From: Haloechinothrix aidingensis
Lineage (GTDB): Bacteria > Actinomycetota > Actinomycetes > Mycobacteriales > Pseudonocardiaceae
Length of the DNA stretch: 64,000 bases
NCBI RefSeq assembly: GCF_013450155.1
Contig: NZ_JACCKD010000001.1
Span: 1 to 64,000, forward strand
Direction of reading: 5' to 3'
Made by a program: the position numbers and the translations under genes. Positions 18,303 to 26,917 of the stretch are shown here, piece after piece. The notes below the pieces were generated by a model that was not told where the DNA came from, did no database searches, and saw nothing but the letters and a program-made list of their open reading frames with translations. Position 1 is the stretch's first letter, and each line of letters begins with the position of its first letter.

Positions 18303-20597
18303 ATGAATCAGTTCACCGTCGTCTTCACAGGCGACACCAGTCTCGGCGACTGGTACGTGCAGCGCGCCGAACCAGACATCCAGCGACGGCTGCGCGAGCA
18401 GCCCTTGTCCTTCTTCGCCGAGGTCGAACCGCTCGTGACGGGCAAGGACCTGTTCATCACCAACTTCGAGAGCGTGCTGGCCGACGACCCGACGAGCCCG
18501 CTGGAGGGCCAGAAGAACTACCTGGGGTGGGACTCACCCGACCGCTCCGTCGACGTCCTCCAGCGAATCGGGGTCGATGCGGTAAGCCTCGCGAACAACC
18601 ACACCATGGACTTCGGCCGTGAGATCCTCGCCGACACCGCGACCAAGCTGACCGACGCGGGCATTCACGCGTTCGGCGCGGGTAAGGGCACGAGCAAGGC
18701 GGCGGAACCGCTGGTGCGCCGCGTACGGATCGGCGACCACGAAAAGAACCTGTACGTGCTGGGGGCTCTGAAGAACTCTGCGGTGATGCGCGAGCAGTAC
18801 AAGTTCTTCGCCACCGAGACCGAGTGGGGCCTGCACCCACTCGCCACCCGCGCCATCGCCCGCCAGATCGCCGAGCTACGCGCCGACGATCCCGACGCAC
18901 TGATCATCCTGTACCCGCACTGGGGCCAGAACTACCAGTGGGCCTCCGACCTGATGTGGCGCACGTCCGAACGGTTCCGGAAGGCGGGCGCGGATCTGAT
19001 CATCGGGCACGGCGCGCACATGCTCCAGGAGCTCAGCCTGAGCAAGCACGGCTCGACCGTGTTCTCCCTCGGCAACTTCGTCTTCAACTCGCGCGGCCGG
19101 TACACCTCCCTGAACGCGCCGCCGTACAGCCTGGTCAGCAGGCTCGGTCTCGGCGTAAGTGCCGGGCGCTGGCATGCGGCGTTGCGGCTCTACCCGATCG
19201 TGACCGACAACGTCGACACCGCGTACCGTTCCCGCCCTGTCACCCGGGACGAGGCTCATGCCGTTTTCCGCACACTCGCGGCACGTTCGGCAGAACCCTC
19301 GACCTTCGGGCGTTCCTACTCGCTGGAGAAGGACGGCCGCGGCTGGCACATCCTGCAGACACGACCGATCAGTGCTCGTTACGACTCCGCGGCCCGACCG
19401 AGCCGTCGAGGGCAGTGGCGTGGCAAGAGGCTGCTGGCGACACCGCTCGACCACTACCCGGACGCGGGCGCGGATCAGGCGACGCAGGGCGACGCCGCGA
19501 CCGCTACATCCGATTCCAGGGCCGAGCCCGCGCAGTTTCCGCCCGGATCGAAGCGCTACGGCCCGGGGAGCACGCATGAGTGCCTGGCCAACGCACTCGA
19601 AGCCCGCGGAGTGCCCTACAGCGCAGGTAAGGCGACGATCCGCGACAGGTCACAGCCCGCCCTACGGTTCACGATCAACGACATTCCCTATGTCAGCAGC
19701 GGCGCCGTCATCTTTCACACCCGCGACGACGGCACCGTGGTGTCCATCGACCAGGGCTCGGCTCGCGTGGTCAAGCGCAAGGACCTCCTCGCGAGCATCC
19801 TTGATGCCCGATCGTTCTCGGTGCCGCGCGGTTCGACGTTCGGTTCCACACGCGACCGCGACGCCATGCTCTACTTCGATGCACTGAGCACAACGTTCCG
19901 GCACGGCTTCTGCGTCAAGCCCGTGGACGGCAACCTCGGGCGCGAGGTATACACCGGTATCACGACGCGCGCGGCGTTCGAGCATGCGTTCGGCGCGGTC
20001 GCCGCGGAACACGACGAGGTCCTCGTACAGGAAGAGCTACCAGGCGAGGTCTACCGCTTCCTCTGCGTCGGCGGGCATGTAACGGCGATCCGTACCGGCC
20101 TTCCCATGAACGTGCGGGGCGACGGTGAGCGGACCATCACGCAGCTGGTCGAGGACAAGAACAACGCGCGCCGCGAGAACCCCATTCACCAGTACTACCC
20201 CCTCGAGATCGGCCGGCCCCAGCGCGAGGAACTCGACCGGCAGGGCAGGACACCGGAATCGATCCCCGCCGCGGGCGAGACGGTGTACCTGGCACAGACG
20301 TCGAACCTGCACCGGGGAGCGGACATGGTGGACCGCACCGACGATGTCCACCCGAGTTACAAGGACGAAGTCGCGCGGGCGGTCTCGTCCATACCCGGCA
20401 TGCACATCTGCGGGGCCGACGTGATCATCCAGGATCACCGCGTGCCCGCCGAACCCGGCAATCACGGCATCATCGAGCTGAACACCGGGCCAGGCGTCGG
20501 CGGCCATCACTACCCGTGGTCCGGGCAGCCGCGTGACGCGGCGGGAGATATCGTCGACTACCTGCTCACGCTGAAACCCGCCGACCTCGACCGTTGA
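18303..20597 (+). CDS. Fusion: CapA/PgsA-like metallophosphatase domain + ATP-grasp ligase
   Basis: Residues 1-300 are a CapA domain (PF09587, poly-gamma-glutamate synthesis): TGDTSLGD, NFESVLAD, SLANNHTMDFG, LYPHWGQNYQ, IIGHGAHMLQ and SLGNFVFN supply the conserved Asp, Asn and His residues. A linker of about 150 residues leads to an ATP-grasp domain (about 500-760) with FCVKPVDGNLGREV, NVRGDGERTITQLVEDKNN, NLHRGADMVDRTDDVHP and the metal motif IIELNTGPG, close to the CphA ligase type. No signal peptide or membrane helix is visible, unlike PgsA, so this CapA domain would act in the cytoplasm. ATG 18303 is chosen because the CapA fold starts immediately after it; the ribosome site is weak. Length is 764 residues. 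It likely extends or attaches an acidic amino acid chain (inference). Confidence 0.82.
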   Translation: MNQFTVVFTGDTSLGDWYVQRAEPDIQRRLREQPLSFFAEVEPLVTGKDLFITNFESVLADDPTSPLEGQKNYLGWDSPDRSVDVLQRIGVDAVSLANNHTMDFGREILADTATKLTDAGIHAFGAGKGTSKAAEPLVRRVRIGDHEKNLYVLGALKNSAVMREQYKFFATETEWGLHPLATRAIARQIAELRADDPDALIILYPHWGQNYQWASDLMWRTSERFRKAGADLIIGHGAHMLQELSLSKHGSTVFSLGNFVFNSRGRYTSLNAPPYSLVSRLGLGVSAGRWHAALRLYPIVTDNVDTAYRSRPVTRDEAHAVFRTLAARSAEPSTFGRSYSLEKDGRGWHILQTRPISARYDSAARPSRRGQWRGKRLLATPLDHYPDAGADQATQGDAATATSDSRAEPAQFPPGSKRYGPGSTHECLANALEARGVPYSAGKATIRDRSQPALRFTINDIPYVSSGAVIFHTRDDGTVVSIDQGSARVVKRKDLLASILDARSFSVPRGSTFGSTRDRDAMLYFDALSTTFRHGFCVKPVDGNLGREVYTGITTRAAFEHAFGAVAAEHDEVLVQEELPGEVYRFLCVGGHVTAIRTGLPMNVRGDGERTITQLVEDKNNARRENPIHQYYPLEIGRPQREELDRQGRTPESIPAAGETVYLAQTSNLHRGADMVDRTDDVHPSYKDEVARAVSSIPGMHICGADVIIQDHRVPAEPGNHGIIELNTGPGVGGHHYPWSGQPRDAAGDIVDYLLTLKPADLDR

Positions 20598-20658
20598 ACA
20601 CGGACGCCGTCCCACGCGACCCGAGTCTGCGACACGCCGGGGAAACAACGGGGCGACA

Positions 20659-20674
20659 TCGAACGTGTGTTCTA
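20659..20674. promoter_or_regulatory. LexA (SOS) box overlapping the -10 element
   Basis: TCGAACGTGTGTTCTA matches the actinobacterial SOS box TCGAAC-N4-GTTCGA at all but one base. The -10 hexamer TATAGT (20673-20678) overlaps its 3' end, so bound LexA would block the promoter. The next start codon, GTG 20685, lies seven bases after the -10, where the transcript should begin. Confidence 0.75.
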
Positions 20675-20684
20675 TAGTGGGGGT

Positions 20685-21977
20685 GTGTCGGAGCGCGTGG
20701 CGATCGAGCCTGGGCCTGCCGCCGGGTGGTGGCAGGCCGATCGTGCCGCGCTGATGAGCGCGTTGGTCCAGCGGGAGCGGGCGATCCGGCGGTCGCGGGC
20801 CGAGCAGGACGCGATCCTGGCCGAGATCACCTCGCGGGGGGTGTCGGCCGAGTTCGGTTATCCCACCGGTGAGGCGTTGCTGCGCGACACCGTCCGCGTG
20901 GATCGGGGTGAGGCGCGCAAGCGGCTGGCGCGGGCTGTGGCGTGTTATCCCACCCGGGCAGGCACCGTGGATGTGCCCGCGACGGCCCCGGCCGCGGGGC
21001 GGGCGCACCGGGCTGGGGAGATCGACGGGGAGCATGTCGAGGCGATCGCGGGGGCGTTGGGTGAGCTGCCGGGGGAGGTGCCGGTCGTCGAGCGTGAGGA
21101 GGGGGAGCGGATCCTGGTGGAGCTGGCGCAGCGTTCCACCCCGGCGGTGGTGCGGCGGGCGGGGCGGCACCTGGTGGCGCGGCTGGACCCGGACGGGCAG
21201 CGGCCCCGGGATGACGAGCCGGCCCGCCCACGGCGCGAGTTGCTGCTGGGGTGGCGTCGCGACGGGCGGCTCGGCTTCTCCGGGGTGCTGGACCGCGAGA
21301 CCGGCCAGCAGCTGCAGACTGCGTTGAGCCCGCTGGCCAAACCCCAACCGGCCGCCGACGGCCAGCGCGACCAGCGCAGCACCGGCCAGCGCCACGGGGA
21401 CGCGTTCGCCGAGATGATCGACCTGGTACTCGACGAGGGGAAACTGCCCATCGAGGGCGGCGAGAAACCCCGCGTGATCCTCACCCTCCCGCTGGCCGAG
21501 CTACGCGACGCGACCACCACGACCACGGAGGCCAATGCCGGCACGACCGGGGCGTTGCTCAACCACGACATGCCGGTCACCGGCGAGCAAGCCCGCCGGA
21601 TCGCCTGCGACGCCGGGATACTCCCGGCCGTACTCGGCACCCGCGGCGAAGTGCTCGACCTCGGACGCGAACAACGACTCGTCTCCACCGCCCAACGCCG
21701 CGCCCTGACCCTGCGCGACGGCGGGTGTGTTTTTCCGGGATGTGATCGGCCGCACCGCTGGTGCCACGCCCACCACATCCAGCACTGGGCCGACGGCGGC
21801 ACGACCGACCTCGCCAACCTCGCTCTGCTCTGCGGCGAACACCACCGGCTCATCCACCACAGCGACTGGCAGATCCACCCCGGACCCCACGGCAGGCCCT
21901 ACTGCACCCCACCCGCCTGGCTCGCACGAGCATCCCACCACGACCTACCCCCACCCCCAACACACGCAGTAGCCTGA
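20685..21977 (+). CDS. DUF222 / HNH endonuclease protein (13E12 repeat family)
   Basis: A 430-residue member of the DUF222-HNH family common in multiple copies in mycobacteria and relatives. The N-terminal two thirds are the DUF222 region (SAEFGYPTGEALLRDT, EIDGEHVEAIAGAL, DRETGQQLQTAL); the C terminus is an HNH nuclease with CVFPGCDRPHRWCHAHHI, WADGGTTDLANLALLC and GEHHRLIHH, zinc Cys and catalytic His intact. The GTG at 20685 falls at the predicted transcription start, so the message is probably leaderless. The LexA box says it is damage-induced. It separates two ATP-grasp genes of the same orientation and probably inserted there. Target and biological role of the family are not settled. 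Confidence 0.9.
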   Translation: MSERVAIEPGPAAGWWQADRAALMSALVQRERAIRRSRAEQDAILAEITSRGVSAEFGYPTGEALLRDTVRVDRGEARKRLARAVACYPTRAGTVDVPATAPAAGRAHRAGEIDGEHVEAIAGALGELPGEVPVVEREEGERILVELAQRSTPAVVRRAGRHLVARLDPDGQRPRDDEPARPRRELLLGWRRDGRLGFSGVLDRETGQQLQTALSPLAKPQPAADGQRDQRSTGQRHGDAFAEMIDLVLDEGKLPIEGGEKPRVILTLPLAELRDATTTTTEANAGTTGALLNHDMPVTGEQARRIACDAGILPAVLGTRGEVLDLGREQRLVSTAQRRALTLRDGGCVFPGCDRPHRWCHAHHIQHWADGGTTDLANLALLCGEHHRLIHHSDWQIHPGPHGRPYCTPPAWLARASHHDLPPPPTHAVA

Positions 21978-21980
21978 ACC

Positions 21981-22006
21981 AGCTGTGCGACGATAACCGC
22001 ACAGCT
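21981..22006 (+). terminator. Hairpin after the HNH gene
   Basis: AGCTGTGCG and CGCACAGCT form a perfect nine-base stem around an eight-base loop, four bases after the HNH stop. There is no T-run, as is usual in high-GC actinobacteria. It would isolate the HNH gene from the downstream ATP-grasp gene. Confidence 0.6.
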
Positions 22007-22107
22007 GAAAGTACCCCGGTTCCGTGCCTGTCGCCGGCCTCGCGGATACGACGCGTCCATGCACTGGCGTGGGTCAGCGGTGCTGAGCAGCGCGGAGGAA
22101 CGCAACG

Positions 22108-24384
22108 ATGAGCGAGCTGGACAGCTTCGAAACACTGATCTCCGCCGCGCTTTCGCGGCTGCCTGCCCTGGATGCCGGCACGTACCGTTTCAAGCGATCC
22201 GGCAAAGGGCGCCGGTCCTTGGACGCCGCGCTGCTCGCCGATGCCGCGCGGGAGCGTGGGCTTCCGGTGCTCGCGCTGACCGAGGAACTACAGGTCATCG
22301 GCAACAGCACGGCCGCGCTCGGTTTCTTTCAGAACATGTGCCAGACACTCACCTCACTGGACCGCAAGGTCAGCAACGACAAGGAACTGACCAAGCGGCT
22401 CCTGCGGAGCGCAGGGCTCCCGGTTGCCAGGGGCGAGGTCGTGAGCTCGCGTGACGGTGCGATCGAGGCGATGCGCCGCATCGGTCAGCCGGTGGTGATC
22501 AAGCCATTGACCGGGTCCGGCGGTAAGGGCATCACGGTCGGTGTGCGCGAGGAGGACGAGGTGTCCATAGCGATGCGCAGCGCACCCGTACGGACCCGGC
22601 GATTCCTCGTCGAGGAGAGCATCCCCTCCATCGACCTGCGGATCATGGTCGTCGCGGGCCGAACCGTCGCAGCGATGTTGCGCGTACCCGCACATGTGAC
22701 CGGCGACGGGCAGTCCAGCATCGGCGAGCTGGTGGACCGGAAGAACGAGCTGCGCCACGCGAACCCCTACCTGCGGCGTTCGCCCGTGGTCATCGATGAG
22801 GCCGCTACCCGCAGGCTCGCCGCCCTCGGGCTCACCCCGGACAGCGTGCCCGAGCACGGCAGGCGCGTGCTCCTGCACTACAAGGCCAACCTCTCCGCAG
22901 GAGGGGACAGCGTCGCCGTCACCGACCAGGTGCACCCCGGCATCACCGACCTCGCCGAACGCGCCGCGGCCTGCTTCCCCAGCGCGCATCACAGCGGCGT
23001 CGACATCCTCGCGCAACGCTTCGACGCGCCACCCGAGGAACAGAACTGCATCATCTGTGAGGTCAACTGCAACAACGACATGCCCATGCACGAGTTCCCG
23101 CTGTTCGGTACGCCGGTGCCTACCGGGGAGCTGGAGATCGACGGCTACTTCGGTGCCGGCCGCACTCACCTCCCGCTGGGGCGAACCGGCCCGGCCGGAG
23201 ACAACCGGACCCCGCCCGATAGCCGCGTGCTGCGCGGCTGGCGGAAGCTGCGCCGTGCCGCGCCCGCGCGGATGCCGAATGCCGGTCGACTGGCTACCGA
23301 GCTCGCTACCAACCGTCTCCCGACGGAGGGCACCTGCGACGCGGAATCGCCAAGGGCACTCGATCGCCGGTACCTGGCGGACGCGCTCAGCGTGCACGGA
23401 GCAGACGGGGTCCGGTTCCACACGACCTTGGTGCACGCCGAGCTCGAAGGCCGGGACGTCGTGCTCGAACGCAGCGGGCGGTCCGTGTACACCGCACGCC
23501 TGTCCAGGCAGCGGGACGCGCTGGAGCGGTTACTCGAGCACGCGGCCGTTCCGTTCTGCCGCCGCACGACCGTCAACGCCGGCGCCGCGTCGGCTGCCCG
23601 CGACTTCGTCGAGAAGCACGCAGGGCCGTGGAACATCTACGCAGCCGAACCAGGGTGCTCGCTCCGTGGAGCCTTCCGGCTCGGCCGGGCGAGCAGCGTC
23701 GAGCGGGCGCGGCGCCGACTCACCGACACGGCAACCGACCTGGTCATCGAGCAAGCTTCCGAATCACACGCCTGGCGCCTGCTGGTGGTGAACGGCCGCG
23801 TCCGCTCCTGCCTCGCGCTGTACCCGGCCACCGTCACCGGCGACGGGGTCATGACAGTCTCCGAGCTGGTCGAGCAGGCCGCTGCCGTGCGCCGCGCGCA
23901 CCCCTACCTGCGCCACCGCCCGCTGCCCGAGGACGTACCCGGCGACGCCTGCCTCGCGCGGCACGGCCTCGACGGCGACTCGGTCGTGCCGCACGGTGAA
24001 CGGCTCACCCTCAACCACGGCACCCTCATCCGTGCCGGTGCCGACACCGTCGGGTACACCGGGCAGGTCGAGTCCGAGCTCGAGCGGCGGGCCCGCGAGG
24101 TCGTCTCGCTCATCGGCGACCCACCACTGAGCACCGTGACGTTCGCGCGGCGCACGCTGCACGGCGACCGCGCGTGGGCGGTGACCGACATCGACACCGA
24201 CCCGATCCTCGTGCAGTTCACCCAACCCGCTGCCGGAGACGTTCCCACCGTGTTCGACGAGGTGGCCGAGATGCTGCTTACCGGACCGCGCCGCGTACTG
24301 GATTCCCGGCCCGCGGACGGGGACACCGGGCAGGACAGCCGGACCGGACACGCCCGGGAGTCACACGGTAGTCCGATCGCGTAA
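22108..24384 (+). CDS. Tandem ATP-grasp protein (CphA-like first domain, degenerate second domain)
   Basis: The 758 residues contain two ATP-grasp units. The first (residues 90-330) looks active: SNDKELTKRLLRSAGLPVARG, QPVVIKPLTGSGGKGITVG, HVTGDGQSSIGELVDRKNEL, NLSAGGDSVAVTDQVHPG and the metal motif IICEVNCNND. The second (about 460-730) repeats the order (RQRDALERLLEHAAVP, TVTGDGVMTVSELVEQ, GTLIRAGADTVGYTGQV), but the KP-GGxG loop reads AAEPGCSLRG and the final metal motif reads VTDIDTDPI, so it has probably lost ATP binding. ATG 22108 has GGAGG nine bases upstream. The pairing of an active and an inactive copy resembles a ligase with a fused acceptor-binding or regulatory half. Confidence 0.8.
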   Translation: MSELDSFETLISAALSRLPALDAGTYRFKRSGKGRRSLDAALLADAARERGLPVLALTEELQVIGNSTAALGFFQNMCQTLTSLDRKVSNDKELTKRLLRSAGLPVARGEVVSSRDGAIEAMRRIGQPVVIKPLTGSGGKGITVGVREEDEVSIAMRSAPVRTRRFLVEESIPSIDLRIMVVAGRTVAAMLRVPAHVTGDGQSSIGELVDRKNELRHANPYLRRSPVVIDEAATRRLAALGLTPDSVPEHGRRVLLHYKANLSAGGDSVAVTDQVHPGITDLAERAAACFPSAHHSGVDILAQRFDAPPEEQNCIICEVNCNNDMPMHEFPLFGTPVPTGELEIDGYFGAGRTHLPLGRTGPAGDNRTPPDSRVLRGWRKLRRAAPARMPNAGRLATELATNRLPTEGTCDAESPRALDRRYLADALSVHGADGVRFHTTLVHAELEGRDVVLERSGRSVYTARLSRQRDALERLLEHAAVPFCRRTTVNAGAASAARDFVEKHAGPWNIYAAEPGCSLRGAFRLGRASSVERARRRLTDTATDLVIEQASESHAWRLLVVNGRVRSCLALYPATVTGDGVMTVSELVEQAAAVRRAHPYLRHRPLPEDVPGDACLARHGLDGDSVVPHGERLTLNHGTLIRAGADTVGYTGQVESELERRAREVVSLIGDPPLSTVTFARRTLHGDRAWAVTDIDTDPILVQFTQPAAGDVPTVFDEVAEMLLTGPRRVLDSRPADGDTGQDSRTGHARESHGSPIA

Positions 24385-24446
24385 CTCCCGCGCTCCGGTG
24401 AGCGACGGCTGACCCGCCGGGCACGCCAGCCGGTCGACGCTACCGG

Positions 24447-26903
24447 TCACTGGGCCGTGCCGGTGGCCTTCGCGAACGCCGAGAAGTCCTTTCCGGTCAG
24501 CACATCCTCGATGATGCGTCCCTCGGCACGCACCCAGCCTTCCGCGAAGGCACGATCCCACTCGGCGTTGAGCTGCTCGAAACCGCCCGGGCGGGGAGTG
24601 AACTCCCCGAATACCAGCTCATCCTCCCCGCGCAGCATGTCGATGCGCATGAACGGCACCGGAATGCGGCGGCTGATCTCGCGCACCAACTCACACTGCT
24701 CGGGGGTGGCCCCGCGCGCCTCCGGGAGGGGCTCGTCCGGTATACCGACGTCCGTCCGCTCGCCGGCGCCTGTCCAGAACTGGACGGCCTGCGTGCCTCC
24801 CGGCAGGCGCCGGGACTCCCGGACCAGCAGGACCTCGCCGTAGCAGGCATAGAACTTCACGTCGGTGGCCAGCCGGTGGCTGGCGCCGTCCTCGAGGACC
24901 AGCTCCTCGACCATCCACCGGTCCGGGAGCCTGCGCCTGGCCCCCGGAGCCATCAACTTGCCTGCGTGCGCCGCCATCTCCGCCCAGGAAGACAGCTCCT
25001 TGCCGTCGAAAAGGTGACGGATGCGGTCGGGCGCGAACACCGCGTAGGCCCCCCGGGAACCGGTTCCCCGCACCGGCTTGATCACCACCGGGTGCGCCTG
25101 TTCGATCTCGGCGAACCGGTAGGTCTTCCTGTCGGATGCCGGTCGGCGTACGCCGAGCTCATCCACGAAAGCGTAGGCGTTGGTCTTGTTGTCCAGCAGC
25201 CATGCCGGCCGGAACGCACCGAGCCGCCGCGCCTCGGACTGCTCGAACATCAGCGCCGTGAACGACAGGCTCGAGCGCAACGACAGGTCGTTGTTCTCCA
25301 GCTCGCGCGCCATCAGATGCGTCATGTGGCGCGGCTCGGCGATGTCGAGCAGCTCCTGCACCTTCTTGCGATAGGCGGCATCGGCCTCCCGCATCGCGTT
25401 CCGGTGCAGCGTCCGCTTCAGGGTCGCGTGGATCGAGGCATCGACCGACTCCTTGTCGGCCCGCAAGGACTCGATATCGACCTCGTCCCACACCGCGCCC
25501 CATCCTTCGGCGGCACGCTCGGTCGCGGAGTCGAAGCTCCGCACCCGGTAGGGCCGGACGCTCTCGGGCAGCAGTCGCGCACCGAGCCCCGGTGCGGACT
25601 GCCCGGCGATGACGTTGCTGCCCCGCTCCCGGTACATCACCACCGGGTCGGTGATGCGCGCTTCTGCCCGCACCGGCGGGGACGCGGTCAGGTAGTCCAG
25701 CCTCGGCAGTGCCCTGGCGAGGTTGTGCAGCGCCCACACCGTGACGTCGCTCGCGCCGAGCAGGCCGCCCATGGCGAGCCGCACGTCACGATCGGCCTCC
25801 ACCGCCATACGAGCGAGCTCGAGCCCCGCAAGCAGGCCGCCAACCTTCGCGGGCATGATGTTCAGCGCGCGGCAGCCGCCAAGCTCGTTCAGCCGCCGCA
25901 GGTCGGCGGGGCAGCGGATACCTTCGTCCGGCATGATCCGGAGGTCGAGCCCACTGCCACGACATGCCTCGTCCGCTTGCCGCTGCAGTCGCGGCAGCAC
26001 CGTGACCTGGTCCGGCGGCACCATCCCTTCCAGCACCACCGAGGCCGGAACGGTACCGGCCCGCATGCGTGTCACCACACCGTCGACGAACGAGGCGGCC
26101 TCGTCGACGCCGAAGGCCGTAGTGAAGTCCATCCAGATGGGTTTGTCGTCGCCCACCGACCGGTTGGCCCGTGCCGCGGTCTCCAGCCGGTCCCAGTCCG
26201 CACCGGCCGAGCCCGCTCCGTTCACCCGCGTCGTGGGGTACTTGTCCTGCTTGGCCACCCTCTTGGCGATCTCGTCGAGCGTCACGTTCGACGAGATCGC
26301 CGAGGCGCTGACACCGAGCTCGTCCCGCTGTTTCCCGAGCAGCTCCGCGATCTGCAGTCCCAATGCCCGGGACACCGCGTCCAACAGCGCGACCTCGATC
26401 CCCAGCAGAGTGCCACGGAACGGCAGCTCGCCGTTGTCGACAGTGCCGTACTCAGCGGCAAGGACGGCGAGCTCGGCCATCACCTCGCGCACAGCGGAGA
26501 CCGCGGACTCCCGGTCGTGAAAGGACAGCGCTCGCGAGTGCACGCGTGCACCTGCCGAGCGCAGGAAGCTCCACGCGGCGTTGCCTTGCCTGTCGCCATC
26601 GCCGGTCAGCGCGTGCCGCGGTTGGCACTCACCGATACCGGTGAACTCCCGCGCACCCTGGCCCAGCGTGACCGTGACCAGGAAGTTGTTACCCGAGCTC
26701 GTTGAGCGCCCGCCGGTGCTCGACGGGCGCTGGAACGGCATGCGGTAGTGCTGCGCCTCGACACGTACCAGGCGGAGCTCATGCGGCTCACCGCCCACCG
26801 CTACGCCGTTCCGTCGACTCTGCAACACGCGAAGGAGGCCCATTTCTGAAATGATAGTAGAGTCGCGTGAAATCATGGTTGCCCACTCGGGGAAGTGGCG
26901 CAT
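24447..26903 (-). CDS. Fusion: enolase-superfamily-like domain + TupA-like ATP-grasp
   Basis: The N-terminal 400 residues share the enolase-like module of the 13573-16200 protein (PFRGTLLGIEVALLDAVSRA against PYRGTLLGLEVALLDLTARA). Here more metal ligands remain (IWMDFT, VVLEGM, IMPDEGI), and NIMPAKVGGL keeps the strand-six Lys; KxK is still absent (TTRVNG). Residues from about 560 form an ATP-grasp of the TupA type (HPVVIKPVRGTGSRGAY, DVKFYACYGEVLLVRE, MRIDMLRGEDELVFGEFTP). TupA of alkaliphilic Bacillus is needed for teichuronopeptide, a glucuronate-glutamate wall polymer. The ATG at 26903 has AGG six bases upstream; Met 26843 is an alternative. It lies 14 bases after an SRPBCC gene. Length is 818 residues. 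Confidence 0.8.
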   Translation of the reverse strand: MRHFPEWATMISRDSTIISEMGLLRVLQSRRNGVAVGGEPHELRLVRVEAQHYRMPFQRPSSTGGRSTSSGNNFLVTVTLGQGAREFTGIGECQPRHALTGDGDRQGNAAWSFLRSAGARVHSRALSFHDRESAVSAVREVMAELAVLAAEYGTVDNGELPFRGTLLGIEVALLDAVSRALGLQIAELLGKQRDELGVSASAISSNVTLDEIAKRVAKQDKYPTTRVNGAGSAGADWDRLETAARANRSVGDDKPIWMDFTTAFGVDEAASFVDGVVTRMRAGTVPASVVLEGMVPPDQVTVLPRLQRQADEACRGSGLDLRIMPDEGIRCPADLRRLNELGGCRALNIMPAKVGGLLAGLELARMAVEADRDVRLAMGGLLGASDVTVWALHNLARALPRLDYLTASPPVRAEARITDPVVMYRERGSNVIAGQSAPGLGARLLPESVRPYRVRSFDSATERAAEGWGAVWDEVDIESLRADKESVDASIHATLKRTLHRNAMREADAAYRKKVQELLDIAEPRHMTHLMARELENNDLSLRSSLSFTALMFEQSEARRLGAFRPAWLLDNKTNAYAFVDELGVRRPASDRKTYRFAEIEQAHPVVIKPVRGTGSRGAYAVFAPDRIRHLFDGKELSSWAEMAAHAGKLMAPGARRRLPDRWMVEELVLEDGASHRLATDVKFYACYGEVLLVRESRRLPGGTQAVQFWTGAGERTDVGIPDEPLPEARGATPEQCELVREISRRIPVPFMRIDMLRGEDELVFGEFTPRPGGFEQLNAEWDRAFAEGWVRAEGRIIEDVLTGKDFSAFAKATGTAQ

Positions 26904-26917
26904 TCATTACCTGTTGT

